From Dimargaris cristalligena (lineage: Eukaryota; Kickxellomycota; Dimargaritomycetes; Dimargaritales; Dimargaritaceae), in the NCBI GenBank assembly GCA_027576995.1, contig JANBQC010000017.1:62001-126000 (forward strand): a stretch of DNA of 64,000 nucleotides. Reading direction: 5' to 3'. This document shows positions 46,621 through 60,185 of this stretch, piece by piece (positions within the stretch are counted from its first letter, which is position 1; each line of letters begins with the position of its first letter). The notes below the pieces were generated by a model. It was not told the origin of the DNA. It saw only the letters and a list, made by a program, of their open reading frames with translations, and searched no databases. The translations under genes were made by a program, and so were the position numbers.

Positions 46621-48939
46621 GAAAATATAGGAGTAGGAGGTGTGGGGGATGTTTAACGGCCTCCCGAATGTGAAGGAACGGCCACTATGCCATTACTTTG
46701 GATATACATAGATAACCAGGTGGAGCTTCTATCCGCAGTGGGAATACCCCCCTCCATATGTTGAGCATCGGCGAAGAGCGGAAAGAGGGATGGTCATCGG
46801 ATAGAGCCCCCCTCCTTCTCCTCGTTCGTTCCTCTTGACCGGATTAGGGCTACCTGACCGAATCCGCGAGGCCACCCAAATCACCACCCCCATATCCTTC
46901 AGCAACCACCACGGGTTTACAACACAGCCTGGCCCGGGGTTCCTTGTAGCAGCCAACAAGCTCCAGTCCGGGATATGTAGTACTTCTGACCAGACCGGGT
47001 TTCCTTTTCCTGTTCCATTTTATATTAGGTCACCAAGAATACACCGTGACCGTATATTTCTCCGCTCCACCCGGTTACCCTCTCCCTTCCCGCTGGCTAC
47101 TACTCCCGTCATGATATGGTGAAGCCCGCAGCTACGTGTGATAAATTACCCGTTTCAGGATTGTTTATTACCGCTTATGCCGGCGGTTCAGTCGGCTGGA
47201 TAATTTAACCAATACCAGATGACCATCCCGTCATTTTGGGTTCCGTACCTTGCCACATCCTTGCTAATCTCATAACTAAACTGCCATCTCCCCCCCCTTT
47301 CCTCGGCACCACTCATATGGCTAGCTAATGGCACCACCATGAGTGTAATTCAGTCACCAGAGTCTGTCGGCTGTTTATACCATTGACCATATCACACAGT
47401 CCGTCTCCCCTTGGTTCGGATTTGTTTACGCCATAGTCTGATAATACTGCAGCTTCTCTCCCCATGGCAGTATAGTCCAACTTGAGCATTATTCGTCATG
47501 GCAATGTTAAATAGCGTGTTTGATTCTACTATTTCCCCCCGTTTCCCCCAATACCACATTTGATATTAATAAAATCAATAATGGCCACGTTGACATTATT
47601 GGCCCTCCTCCCGCCCGTTCGATCAGTCAACCACGTACGTATATATCGCCCAACCCCCTTCCACCACCACTCGGAGCAGGTGAATAGGTGGGTCATCTGG
47701 TTGACGTTGCTCGTCCATTTATTGGCCCACTCAGTCCAGAGCTGATTTTGTTATTAGGCTGACTAACCAACCAGCCACGTCCGCCAGTCGGAGTGCGCAA
47801 TGGACCCTGGCCTGAACCACCAAATAAGGGGGAGAGAATATCCGGGTGGTGATTCACCAACTGAAGAGATCAAATCGGACTGGCTGCCCGCTGGGGTGTG
47901 CGGTATATAGTCTAGCAGTTGGTTAGTTACATTGAAGAGCCAGGTGAGTGGTGGTGGTTCAATCGTCGTGTCGCACACATTGACTCTCGAATGAGTCATC
48001 GCCGCCCCGAAACTTCTTTACGTTTTTCACACTTCTATTTTTTCATATATATATATTTCACTTTCAATTCTGTTATTTTCGAAACCACACCCATTGGACT
48101 AAATGAATAGTGCCGGAAAACCCCGCCTGGTCTAGTGCGACCCACCGCAGCCCAGGTCCGTGAGTGGCCTATAGATCGATGAGGTTAGTCACGTAATGAG
48201 TAACCATCCATTAAACTAAGGCCAATCCTTCCCGCACAGTAAAGGCTCATTCCCCTATTTTCCGTAGAGGTCTTTTATCTTCCTCCCGATTACCACTGGC
48301 CCTTTCACTGATGGCGTTCCAACGGTCATCTACGGATGGGAATGCAGAGCAAGTTTCTAAAAACAGCTTAAATCATCCGAGTTTATAATGCGCCACGTAT
48401 AGACATCGGGTGATATTTTTGGATACACCGGCCAATGGAAAAGGCATGTAATGTCCCAGATTCGATAATGCTGCCATTAACTTCGCAGCATTGGGTCCCT
48501 CTCTTCACACCCACGTACATATCCCTCTCCTCCCCTTCCTATTCACCCGAACCTCCCATACTAGATAGACCCCGGCTGTCAACCCATTAGTAAGTTGGAT
48601 AGAAGGTTCTAACTCTAGTCCAGCTGTGAGCCGCACTAGGGCATATGTGGATTGGGCGGTACGGTGAAATCAGCCAAGCGTGCATACGGCACACTCTCGG
48701 TGTTTGAAAAGGGGGAGGAGGATATGTGGCCACAATTAGAGTTGCTATTGCCTAAGGTAATGGGACTGTTTCCCCATTGCTGAAACACATAAACCACCTA
48801 TTACTATAATCGGCACAGTCTAACCCCGGTGGAATCGTATAATGAACCGTTTTATTCTTCATGCAGCTGTTATGCCCATAGGTGTGTCTACATCGTCACC
48901 TATGGGGTCGTGTTTCAGATCCAAGGGGTGTATGTGTAC

Positions 48940-48964
48940 CTCTCTCTCTGTGTGTGTGTGTGTG
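48940..48964. repeat. (CT)n-(GT)n compound microsatellite
   Basis: A short CT run passes directly into a GT run in intergenic DNA. Confidence 0.8.
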
Positions 48965-51900
48965 TCTGGGTGTGTGGGTTTGGGTGCGTATATTTAATGG
49001 AGGAAGGGAAAATAGGTGGAGAAGGATATAAACCCGGTTAGTACAAGGGTGACAGCTATCATCGATGCATGTGAAACGGGCACCCCCCTTCTTCTTCTTA
49101 CTAGTCGAAGTCCCTTCGGTACCCACATGCCAGGTCCACTAGATGAGAAACATCCTGTCTGTATTTAGACGACGACCAACTTAGGCTACCTTGATTAGTA
49201 GTGTATCGAGAATCGGTCGACTTTTCTCCGACATTCTCGTGGTCGACGAATCGGAACAGGGTAGGTGGTGGGGAGTGTTTTATGTTCAGGCAAAAACGGA
49301 TCCTAAGGGGGGAGGGGATGGAGACAGCTTCACCATGATCATTACGGATAATGTAATTGTAATTGCCAGGCAAAGAAAAAATATAGCATCAGATTATGGG
49401 GCTGCTATGAAGTGAACCACTGTGGCAACTACATCCTCCGCCACGTCCCCTTGGTGAGCTGGTCCACCCCTTCACTATCAACAGAAGTGAAAAAAAAGGG
49501 GGGTGAGAGAGAGAGTGAACGTGCAGAGTCCAAGGTGTAGAAGAGAATGAAAATGGAAACAGGAAGGTTGCTCTCTCCTAATGAAACTCTAGACCATAAA
49601 GAGCAAATGAAGGGCTCCTCATTCACGGTATTCGGTGCCCATCGCCTACTACTACTACATCACATATAATGATCCTTTGGGCATTGTCTACTACCCCTCC
49701 CCCACCCACTCGCTGTGGGCCTCCCTAGCCAGTCTCGACTTGCTTCATCGTCTGGCCATTTGTTTATTTTTTTCGGCATGGCTTTCCTTATCCGCTCTAA
49801 ACCCTCCGAATCTAACCGTGCTATTATAATGAATTGGAGGCCACTTGTTTCATAACTTTCTACACTCCCCCAGCATAGCCAACTCTAGGAAAAGGTGCAG
49901 CTTACCGATACTGACGCTGTATAATATCTACACTTCTATGCATGATGAGAAACCCCGCTCCGCCTTGAATGTCCTAGTCAGTTTCGAATGGGTTCATCAG
50001 GTTAGAAATCAAGTAGAAAAACGGGGCGGTAATCGCTAAATTAGCCCATTGTATTGCGCGCGGGCAGTGTATAGGAGGGGAACGGTGGATAATAAAGGTA
50101 ACTCGGGGAGTGTACTGGAAGACAGACGGGTAGTCGTGAATGTAAGCCCTGCGAAACGGGTTTATCCAGCCACTTAAAAACAATCCGTCCGGCATTCCTC
50201 TACGTATGCGCCCCACCTTCCCCATCCCCGTAAACTAGGAGATAAACGGTGCGTACATACCTATGCCCTTACCCACCTGCACATACACTCCCGCATGTGT
50301 AGCCCAGTTACTTCCCATCCTCCCTTCTCTCCCAAATTATAAAACGATGGATTATATGAAGCAACCTGGATTCAGGGAAATTGAATGATCACATATCACC
50401 TTTCCAGGTAAAAATAGACCACCTACGATCTCGATGGCATTAACATACCAGGAACTAGAGTGGTTAAGCCTCCGAAGTCTCGCAGGTCTATAGGGGTTAG
50501 TGAAGCATCGGGGACCCATATGCAACTATGGGTCAGCCGTAGCATGGACGCTCTGCAAGGCGAACCGTGGTTAGTTTGTATCGAGAGTGAGTGCAGTGAT
50601 ACCCCGCCCAACATGGATAATATAAGTCCTTCAGGGTAGCCACTACCTTGCCCCCGTCTCCTACCTGTCCGAAGAAATTCTCGGGGGGAGAGGAAATTAA
50701 AAAGTAAAAGAAATAATCTATTAGTGGCCGTATAGCCTCAGATATTAGCTGGAAAGGGTGATTCCGGTTAATTCCGATTCGACTATACCACCACGCTGAA
50801 TCTTTCAAGACCATCGTACCGCGTGTATCTAGATCTCTTCCTCCATTCAGCGTATTACGGACTATTTGCGCTAATCACTGGGCTTGGTCGCTTTTTTTGG
50901 TCTTGAATGAATGGTGCGAATATCGGCCGAAGGTGAGGGGCTAAACAGATGGTGGTACACCATCGTCATTCTGAACAGCTTTTCAGCAGTGAACCCCCGA
51001 ATTGGCCCGAATCAACGGCTAAAAAAAAGACACAATATTTTGTTTTTTGAAGTCGACGCCGGACGATAGGTCCCAGATCATCGACTGATCACCACCAACG
51101 TGCAAACTATCGGAGGAAGGATGGCCCCGATTTTTTTTTTGGTTGATCACCCTTCTGGTATACCGCGATTTCTAATATTAGATATTAGGGGGGGGGTTAC
51201 AGGAGCTGGTCAAAGTTGAAACACGGTGGCCGGGTCGCGAAGGTAGCCCCCACTATATGACTTCAATCTTCATAATCGAGTGTGAGGCGGCAGGCCAGTA
51301 TAGCCCAATGCCGGCAATTAAGACAAGACCTGCCTTCATTTTTTTAATTATTACGTTAGGACTGCATTCATTACCACTATGGTAGTTAGTCTAGGCCCTC
51401 CACAACCCCCCTTTCCCTATCCAATTCAACATTACCCCACCTAATTAGTAAGTGGCCAAAGGCAACAACAATAAGCCATTGGCGTTTGTTTATTTGGAAA
51501 CCACTCCGTTCCCGAGTAATTGATTGGGTACCATTATTAGGAACCCTTGATTCGGCCACCCACTACATCGGCTTTGCACAGTTGGCGAATCTTCGTTTTT
51601 CTTTTGGAGGTTTACCTTCAAGGTAATGGGGTGGAAAGGAGGAGAGAGGGCGGTAGATGAGTGAGTGGGATCGTAGACTAAACAATATAACATGGCTTAC
51701 TGTTGATGATGGCATTTGAATGTACTTTTTTTTAATGAAACAGGGTCTTCCGAAAGCCAAGGTCCAATTAAAGGACTTCGCCTAGGGTTGATGAAAGGAC
51801 AGGGGAGTGTGATATTGTGAATGTCTGAATGGCATGAATATTTGACTATCAGCTACTGAAGTACCTAACCTGCACTCCGGTGTAGTCACTGGGGTGGTAC

Positions 51901-54143
51901 GCTACCCGCTAAGTATTACCGCACCAATACAGATCAATTCTACATGTACTTGAATTCTCTACCTCGAAAGCTCTAGACCTTCGCCCATTCACCTTCACTT
52001 TGAAAGGTGGGGAGGCACGGCGACTTGCCTTGAGATTAGCCTCATAAAGGGTGCTCCTACAACCCTATTATAGTAGCAGTTGGGCGAACCGATTAACATG
52101 TTATGAACAAAGATTGCGGCTTCATCATAGCCTACTGTATGATGCGTTGATCGGGGTATTCGAAAACGTGTTAAAGCAGTATGAAGACTTCGCGTTTGAT
52201 TTGGATTTTTTATATATATACACTGATCGATCCAGAGTGGACTGTGTAGCCATAGTCAAACTGCGAACGTGAATGGGTGTTGTGTTCGACCGGTTCTCCA
52301 TTTCGAATGGGAGAGTTAGTTGCCGGAAAACTCATCGGTTGTAGTAGGTTTGAAGGAAGGGGGGGTAGATTCTTGAGCATACGAGGTTTAGAAAAATGAG
52401 TCGAGTAATTTAATGACTATTTGATTGGCAAAAAAAATGCATATCCCCTCTTCCCTCCCTACCACACAGACCATCAAGTCCGGTTGATATTCCGGCAGGG
52501 GCGCATTCCAGTTGGGGAATTTCGTCAAGTGTCGGGCTAGGGGAGGCGTGATTCAGTTACCCTTGCTTTGGCCAATCGCCACAACTTCCGAACATGCTCA
52601 TTCAGGTGTCAAGATACGGATAAAGGGCAGCGCTGCGGGGATGGAAGGAGGGGGGTGGAGGATAGGGGGGCCCATAGGGAAAAATAGGGGTAGTTATGGT
52701 GGTTGTGGTGGATAACCGCTAGAATAACGCGCCACCCCTCCCCATTTCATTAAGTATGGTACCTTTTCCATTTTCTAATCACCCTACGCCAAGTCAGTTT
52801 ACCCAAGTCTCTTCTAAATAGCAATTCTTTGTTAGGCATTGGCGATGGTTATTATCTTTTCAAAAATATCCACCGATGGCGTCTATACGTTCTCATTCCC
52901 TTGTTTTCAACCCGATATCATTTCTCACACACACGCCCGCTTCCGTTTCCAATTAAGGGGATAGTGGCGATGTGGACCCTCCCTGGGTAACCAGAAATGT
53001 TTCAGGTGGCCACTATTTATCTATTGGCAGCCCTGAGGGGATCAGCGTGGTCGCCTATTGTCGTCATAATCAATCACCATTATGGCAAAAATACTTATCC
53101 ACCACGAAGAACCTGAAGACATTACTCAATAATAATGGCGAGTAGGGGGGGCTTTAAAGAGTCATGGGAGTAGGGCTTTATCCAAGAGCATAGTCCTATT
53201 TTTAAACCTTAACTACAGGAAAAAGGGTATGTCATTCCCGGGGCGCTTTGGCCCAAGTGTCCCAGGATAAGAATGGGGCTCGGACAATCACCACATGGTG
53301 CGGTCACCCTCTTCGTCAGGCCATTGCTTAGCAATCAAATAGCGAGTTCCACTGGAACCAATTATGTGCTCATACTCAAGTCACGGTTGTTCTACCGTAA
53401 TGACATTGGTGGATTTTCGGGGATCAATGTGATATTGCTCATACCCGTACTTTAATTAAGAACCCGAGTTTAATGAATGGGTTGGTGACCGTATTCATTT
53501 GAGAACCCCTTCATCAATCATTGTTTTTTTCTTCTGGGGAGGGGGGTGCTTCATCAAGACGTAGTGGTTATTCCCAGAGGGATTCCCAATTTCAATCGGC
53601 TAGCATGATCCCGAAGTAAATCCGGATGTGGACCAACCTATATCGGCAACTTATACCTTTTAGTTCTACATTCAGTGAGGAGGATCAGTTTTTATCTATA
53701 TTTTATGAAGGTCCAGTTGATTTCTTAGGTTCCTCCAATGCACCGTTTATGGGTGATACTCACCATGCATTTAATTCATGGTTCGAATTCCGACACTATG
53801 AGCACACCCGATCCACAGTATGGCTAGTGTTATAGACGAGGAGGAAAGGGGGAGGGGAGAAAGGTGGCTTCCAGTGTAAAAATTGTATCCAGTAGGATAG
53901 CTTGATCTATAGGTTGGATAGTTGCGATTGAAGAAAGTGAAATGAGAGTGGAGGCAGCAGAGTCAGGAGGGGGTAGAAAAATGGTGACTTAGGTGTAGTC
54001 TTGCCTGTGTATGGGCGGGGGTCATTGGTCTGGTTGCTCTGAACCGAACCCCCCTGTGATTCCCCTGGGTTTCCATTCCTCCATTTCCGACAATGGTTAT
54101 AGTAGGGGTTAGTCAATTTCGAATTGTACTCTTGGAATGACCT

Positions 54144-54167
54144 GGGGGTCTTGGACCCCCCCCCCCC
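54144..54167. repeat. Short hairpin with a 12-C homopolymer
   Basis: GGGGGTC and GACCCCC are separated by TTG, giving a perfect 7-bp stem that merges into a run of 12 C (54156-54167). No U tract follows and no gene end is nearby, so no terminator function is proposed. Confidence 0.7.
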
Positions 54168-54234
54168 ATACGTAGACGGACATCGCAACCTAAATCAATA
54201 CCGAGAGTAGGCGGATAATCCCGTGATGTGGGTC

Positions 54235-54259
54235 AGAGAGAGAGAGAGACAGAGAGAGG
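54235..54259. repeat. (AG)n microsatellite with one interruption
   Basis: AG units interrupted by a single C at 54250. Confidence 0.85.
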
Positions 54260-54661
54260 AGGGGTGACATGGTGCAACGGCGCCGCCACCCTGTTACTTT
54301 TTGGAACATGTCCAAACTCTGTAGAACGGCCTTATTCACAGCTTATCATCAACCAACAAGTCCGAAGAACGCCTCAGGGTAAATGGAGTCGGACTTGACT
54401 GTACAAGTCCGCCGGTCCGCACTGACCCTGGGTGCATTGTCGTGGCTACCAGGCCTTGGTCGATGCGGCAACAATTGTTATCAAAATGGGGTAAAGAGGG
54501 GGGGGGTAATAATAATGAGGAGGAGGGAGGCTTAACTCCATACTTTGCCGGCTTTTTATTAACGCGAAGGTAGTAGAAAGAACAATTCGATTGACTATGA
54601 TTCATTCTCATACTGGTGTCGGTTGGTGGAGGCGGGAACAGTGACAGATCCTATTTACTGG

Positions 54662-54681
54662 ATATATATATATATATATAT
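54662..54681. repeat. (AT)n microsatellite
   Basis: Ten perfect AT units in intergenic DNA. Confidence 0.85.
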
Positions 54682-57600
54682 TAATTCTACAATACCATGA
54701 CAATGTTGTATATACACCATTAATGCAAAGTGAAATACCCTGCACCGTCGGACATTGCAACAGGTTTCAAAAACCGGATCACCCGATCTGAGGCCCACAC
54801 TATAATCTACCATGCCGATTCTATTGCCATCATTTAATAACTTTATAATAAAGATTTTATAAAGCGAGACTGATGATGACAGGCTATTAACATCTATAAA
54901 TAAAACTATACTAAATATAGTATTGATCCAGCTATATATTTCTTGTGATGATGGGGTACTATAAGGCAACAGTATTTTGGGAAACCTTGTAATACTTTGA
55001 CAGGCGCTATATATTCTAATGCTATGACCACATTGCTAAAACAGGCATTGATATCATTGAATCCGCAGCCTTCTCGTCACCTGGCCTTCCTGTCCTCCTT
55101 GCTATACTATGGTGATGTTCAAACACGTAAACCACTTACTAATTTGGAAAAATGTGATTTTTACCATTGTGAATTGGGGTAATATTACTATTTATAAAAC
55201 CCGGCTGGACTAGTCATCAAGCTGGTTAACCTTCCGTACTTGGCGCCATGCAGGCGGAAGGTGAATCATGAGAGCTCTAGGTAAAGAATACCGCCCGTGA
55301 ACAATCAGCCAGTTGGATTCCAATCGTCGGTTATTACAATGTTTTTCCCAGGTATGGGGTATAGGCAGTGTGCGCCGATCTATCCTGGATAAACTAAGAT
55401 GCAGAGGAGACTACCTCCTACCTAGTTGCAATTTGGAATATGACTCACTGATGGCCGTTTCCCCGCCCAAGGAACTCCATTATAGATTCCAAAATGGAAA
55501 TAGCTTTTTTCCTACTCCGTCCCATATGTAATTTTGCTGGGCCGATCAGCGGCTATTGCGGTGGGTGTGGGTATGTGAGTGTATAGCAGCAATGTAGACC
55601 TACGTACTGCGCCGGTATGTGCCCCATTGGTGCCATACCCAAGGCAAGTCCGAGAAAAGGGGCGAAGGAAAGCTTAGGGGAATCATTGTAAGTTTATATT
55701 CATGAGGCGGCCACATACCAGTAGTCCCAGTGCGCAATTTGATGCCTCCCCCGCCCCTCACTTGCCTGCAGCAGCCTCCTCTCACTGAATCTACTCAAGT
55801 AATGTTATTATGACTTGGATTGAATTGCGGTGTGGCACCGATGCACTTTGCCTGGCGACCTCTACTCTGGCAAGACTGTCCGAAAAAGTCTAAATGAAAT
55901 TTTTGGGACTGCAAAGCACTTTTTGGAATTCATCAGCCCAGCTAGCTAATACTGCCGAAATAGAGCGGGGTTTGGTGGGTGGCTCACTCATCAAGGTAAA
56001 TCAACTGGTCGGGGTAGCGACCTGATATTTGGCCATCGTGAGTCGGGAGGGCCGGCAACTACTCTGATTTTTGAGTTTGGGGGTACATGTATAATGCAGT
56101 TGTAGTCTGCGCAGCGAACACCACTGCTCAACAGGCTACGCCAGGATGAGAGTCATGGGCAAGTGGGGGATCCTTGACTTAATTATATATATTAAATAGG
56201 CCTCCCTCCACCCCATTTTTTTTTTCGAAACGTACTCTTTAGCCAAAGATTAACAGGTCTGGGGTTTTATCAATTAACCCTTAATTGGTCTGCTGTCGAA
56301 GGTTCAAGAAATAGCCATCAATATATTTTTTTCATGACCATGGCCAACCGAGACTGCGGTCTAGCAGTTGATTGGCTTGATGGTAAGACGCCGCAGCCTC
56401 CAAGGGGCCAAAGGATCGAGTGGTATTAATCCGGGCCGCCCCCAAAGTAGAACACTGGTTTCGGCTCTGTTGGCATTGTTGATCCACCATCATAGATATA
56501 TAAGTGTCTGGAATCTACCAGAACAGCCAAATACAGTGGCGTTGGTCAAGGGACATGAGGTGGGGGGTTAGGGGAGGGAAGGGTACTGCGGCGGCGGCAA
56601 GGGAACACTATACCTTTAAGTTCACCGCTACCCTCAATTTGATTGATTAATTACGCAAGTTATGGTGTCTTTAGGTCCTGAAGGTCAAAAAATGGCGGTA
56701 TTAAGATGAGTGGGTGATTAAATGACGTCCAAGGAAGATTCGCTCTACCCTCGTTCCACGCCGATTCACTACACTGGTCCTTGCCGAATGCTGGCCAAGG
56801 GGCCCCTTACTGGCTGCCCATTGTATACCCTGGTTCCTCCGCGCATGTTCCAACCTCACTATTATTATCTCACCATCCCCTATAATCTGATACAGGGTAC
56901 TTCTCACCACACGTAGAGAGGGGATAGGGATAGGGAGGGATCTGCCATCCATTGGCAGCCCCCTTTAGCTACTCCACACCCTTTTCTTTAGCGTGCACCT
57001 AGAAACATGTAGGTCAGGCGGTCCCAACCGCTTATTTTGAAATGATACCATAATAAATATTGGATCCTAACTGAACCCGAGTGTCCCTATTAACCCTCAA
57101 TCAAACTTAGCTACATGCTTTTAGAAGATCGTTGGTGAACCTTTAGTTGGAACCCCAGGAAGGAGTGCAGCTTGAAGTAAAAATAGTGAAAATATATCAA
57201 GTTGATGGCTGGCATTTAAAAAAAATATATATGCAAATGCATTAATTTCCACCAATGTGTCCAAGGGGTGAGTGTGTATCAGAGTTGTCGCCGAATAGGT
57301 TTGGTAAATGTGCACAGGCCCTCCTCATTCACTTTTCTATTTCCGCTTCCGCAATGGCTATATCGGATACCGAGCACACCCATTCAGGGGAACCACAATG
57401 TGCCTCAACGAGTCATCGTTACATGGACAGTGGGCTTCGTAATCATTCAACCATAAACATCCGGGGGTTCTACAGATGGGGAGGGGGCAAACTCCCTAGA
57501 GCCTTGTCGATTTCATAAGGAGCACCGTCAACTGAATAAGCCAGTCCCATTAATGAAATTAGAATACTCCTTATCCGTATATACATGAATACATATAGAT

Positions 57601-59275
57601 TGGAATTCCCTCATCTAAAATTGCTTTTATGAAGTGAGGTTTTTCTCGATTTGACTAACCAGTAAACTCGGATGGCAGAATCGGGCCGTGCCTCGGCCAG
57701 TCGACACAGTCCTGGTCAGACTGGTGGGTTTACTTTCTACTACCGCCGGGGTGTGCGACTAACAGTGTGTATACTTAGTAGTGCTTTACTATATACCTTC
57801 CTTCTCCTTTATGTCTTTAGTACTAGTTGATGAATTGTCTAAATGGTGACGGTCTAGGGTTATTACCAGAAGTCCATGCAAGGGGTGCGACCGTGCGGAA
57901 CTTCCAATAGTTCGCCAGTGGTTCCCGTTTAGGCCGGCGGTGAGGGGAGGTGCTATTAAATGCACCACTTCAAGGTGACGGAGCAGTCTTGCTCCACGGT
58001 TGCACTCTCGGTGTGTCTTCAATGCTATCAGGAAAGTTGGCTAAAGAACGGTGATAATGCTGGAATGACCAACTGGCATGGATTACACCCGGGTACCCCA
58101 TTACTGACTTACCCATCCAACATCCAGCCATGCTATCATGGACAATTAGGCATAGTTAGTTTGGCTCTAGAGTGGTGGCGGGAATGGTATGGAACCTAAA
58201 ACATAAAGAATGTTGTCCAATACCCACTTCCACTTTTGCACTCGACGTTCGCCAAGCCGTTTAGTTGAATGTCGAATTCGAATGAAGAAAGAGGGCCACA
58301 GTCCGTGGCTTGAAAAAATCATTCTAAAGTTCGAGTGCCCTTCCTCCCCCCATTTAACTTTAACTACACCCCAACGTGTTATTAAGACGCATTTTTTTTT
58401 AGTACAGAGGGTATACGCCCTTTTCAACCCCTTCCTCCCCCCCTTTTCCCACTTTGGAATAAGCGAACTCGCTAGAGGAATTAGTACTTCCAAGATATTA
58501 TGTAGGGGCCTGAACAGGTAGCGTGAGGGTAGTACGACATCCATAAGGAGTTACGTCTTTTGGTTAACCAAACCACCTTTTCGTACTTTTCTCTGAGCTG
58601 AACTTCTTCGGATTTCCTTTTCTTAATAATAAGTGACCCGAGATCAAGCCTCCCCTCCAACCTCTTTTCCGCTAGGCATTGGTGTGGGACTCGAGGCCCG
58701 CGCCCCGCTGGGTTTTAGGGGATGAAGAGGGGGGGGGTGGTTACCAAGCAGCAAGAATACGGGGTGCCCTGAGTAATAGGTTGGTCGGGGCCATTCCAGT
58801 CTGATACACTCCAACTCGGGACACTGATGCGAAAAGGTGGTCAATGCCAGTGATGCGTCTAGCCCACGGGGCATTATCACTGCGATTCCATAAGATTCAT
58901 GATTAATAAAATGTGTAAAAAAAATCAAATGAATTACCGCTGCACCAGACCTCTTTTCTATATTACACAGCTCGAGTCGAATACTCCTTATCATCGGGAC
59001 CACCTCCCACCTTCTTTGTATGGTTTTTCCTCATTCGCCCCACAATGCCATAAGGTGAATTAGTGACGAATTTTCCTCCCCTCTCTACTGGTCCTTTGGT
59101 ACAGGCCCCGGATCTTATCTCCCAATAAGGACCCTGGTCTAGTGTGCCCGTCCGATGGGTCATACAGCATGGTCCTTTGAGTAACTAAAGTCGCCAAAAA
59201 GAGGGTGCTTTTCTGTTAACCAAAAATAATATATATAAAAAACAGGGCTGGCAAACGGGGGATGGGGGCGGCTAT

Positions 59276-59295
59276 GAGAGAGAGAGAGAGAGAGA
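59276..59295. repeat. (GA)n microsatellite
   Basis: Ten perfect GA units, about 900 bases beyond the stop codon of the M36-like gene. Confidence 0.85.
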
Positions 59296-60185
59296 CCCCC
59301 TTCACCGGCACCCACCGCTTGGTTGGTATATTCATGTTATTATCACTCCCTCTGTTTCTCTTTTTGGCCAAGACTTCGCCCCCCAATTATTAGTGGAATG
59401 CCCCTAACCAATTTACTATGCTCATCCAATAGTAGACGAATGGCCAAGAATTCGTCGACGTAATGCGGTCGGGGCGCAAACCCAAGTAAGCCTGTATGAA
59501 TTCACCAAGGGTCTTCGTGGAACGCGGTAGTTCCACTCAACCGTCCTTATTTTCCCGTACCTTTACCTCGTCTGTATACAGCCGACCCGAGGGGTTTACC
59601 AGCTGTAACACACTCCAGTATCGATGGCGACGATGCAACGATAGAATAATGGATGGCCAGCGATGCTTAGCTGGTCGCTAGGAAAACCCATCTATCCCGG
59701 TGCATCGTTCACCGCATTACAGACTACCACTTGGCCGACAAACTAACACGGGCCTGTATCTAGCTTAGTATATTATCTCGATCTCTGGTCTACTTTAATC
59801 GATCAAAATATTTAATGTAAGGCCTGGCTGGAAAGGCATTAAAGGGACACCACGGTCCACCTATATTGGCTCATCGGCAACTTGGGACCGCATCATTAAA
59901 TGGACAGGGCGTTTTATAAGGACCTTACTCTTTACAAATCGATACCAGTAATATATGTCTACCGTCGGAGCGAAGGATAAGACTTTAGTTGTGCCGATAA
60001 GATTTATTAACAAGTGGGTAAAATTCGGCTTAGCTATACGTGCTTTTGAAAGAAAGAAAGATAGATGGGAGAAGGGGTGGTATACATTTTTTTTTAAAAA
60101 ACTAGACAATCGGACTGAACCTCGCCTATATACGAGACAACCCTCTCTTTGGGCCCCCCTTTTTCGCCTAAGCGGAGTTTTAGAA

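Larger units (their letters stand above)
44789..60185. other. 15.4-kb gene-poor stretch between the Ecl1-like gene and the M36-like gene
   Basis: No gene is recognised; open frames are at most about 150 codons and lack domains. From the Ecl1-like start to about 45165 the plus strand is purine-rich, then 45180-45345 is strongly pyrimidine-rich, a pattern also seen at the NC2-beta/SGF73 divergent promoter. Microsatellites lie at 46601-46620, 48940-48964, 54235-54259, 54662-54681 and 59276-59295. A hairpin-forming GGGGGTC/GACCCCC pair sits at 54144-54160 beside a run of 12 C. No tRNA, rRNA or transposon could be identified by eye. Confidence 0.5.

Noticed and set aside
53770..53800. GGTTCGAATTCC word resembling a tRNA T-loop
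   Set aside because: The stem bases do not pair and no A-box or acceptor stem can be formed upstream. Similar words at 9856 and 24494 also fail.
58167..58544. 125-codon minus-strand frame
   Set aside because: No domain, overlaps an equally long plus-strand frame, and runs through homopolymers.
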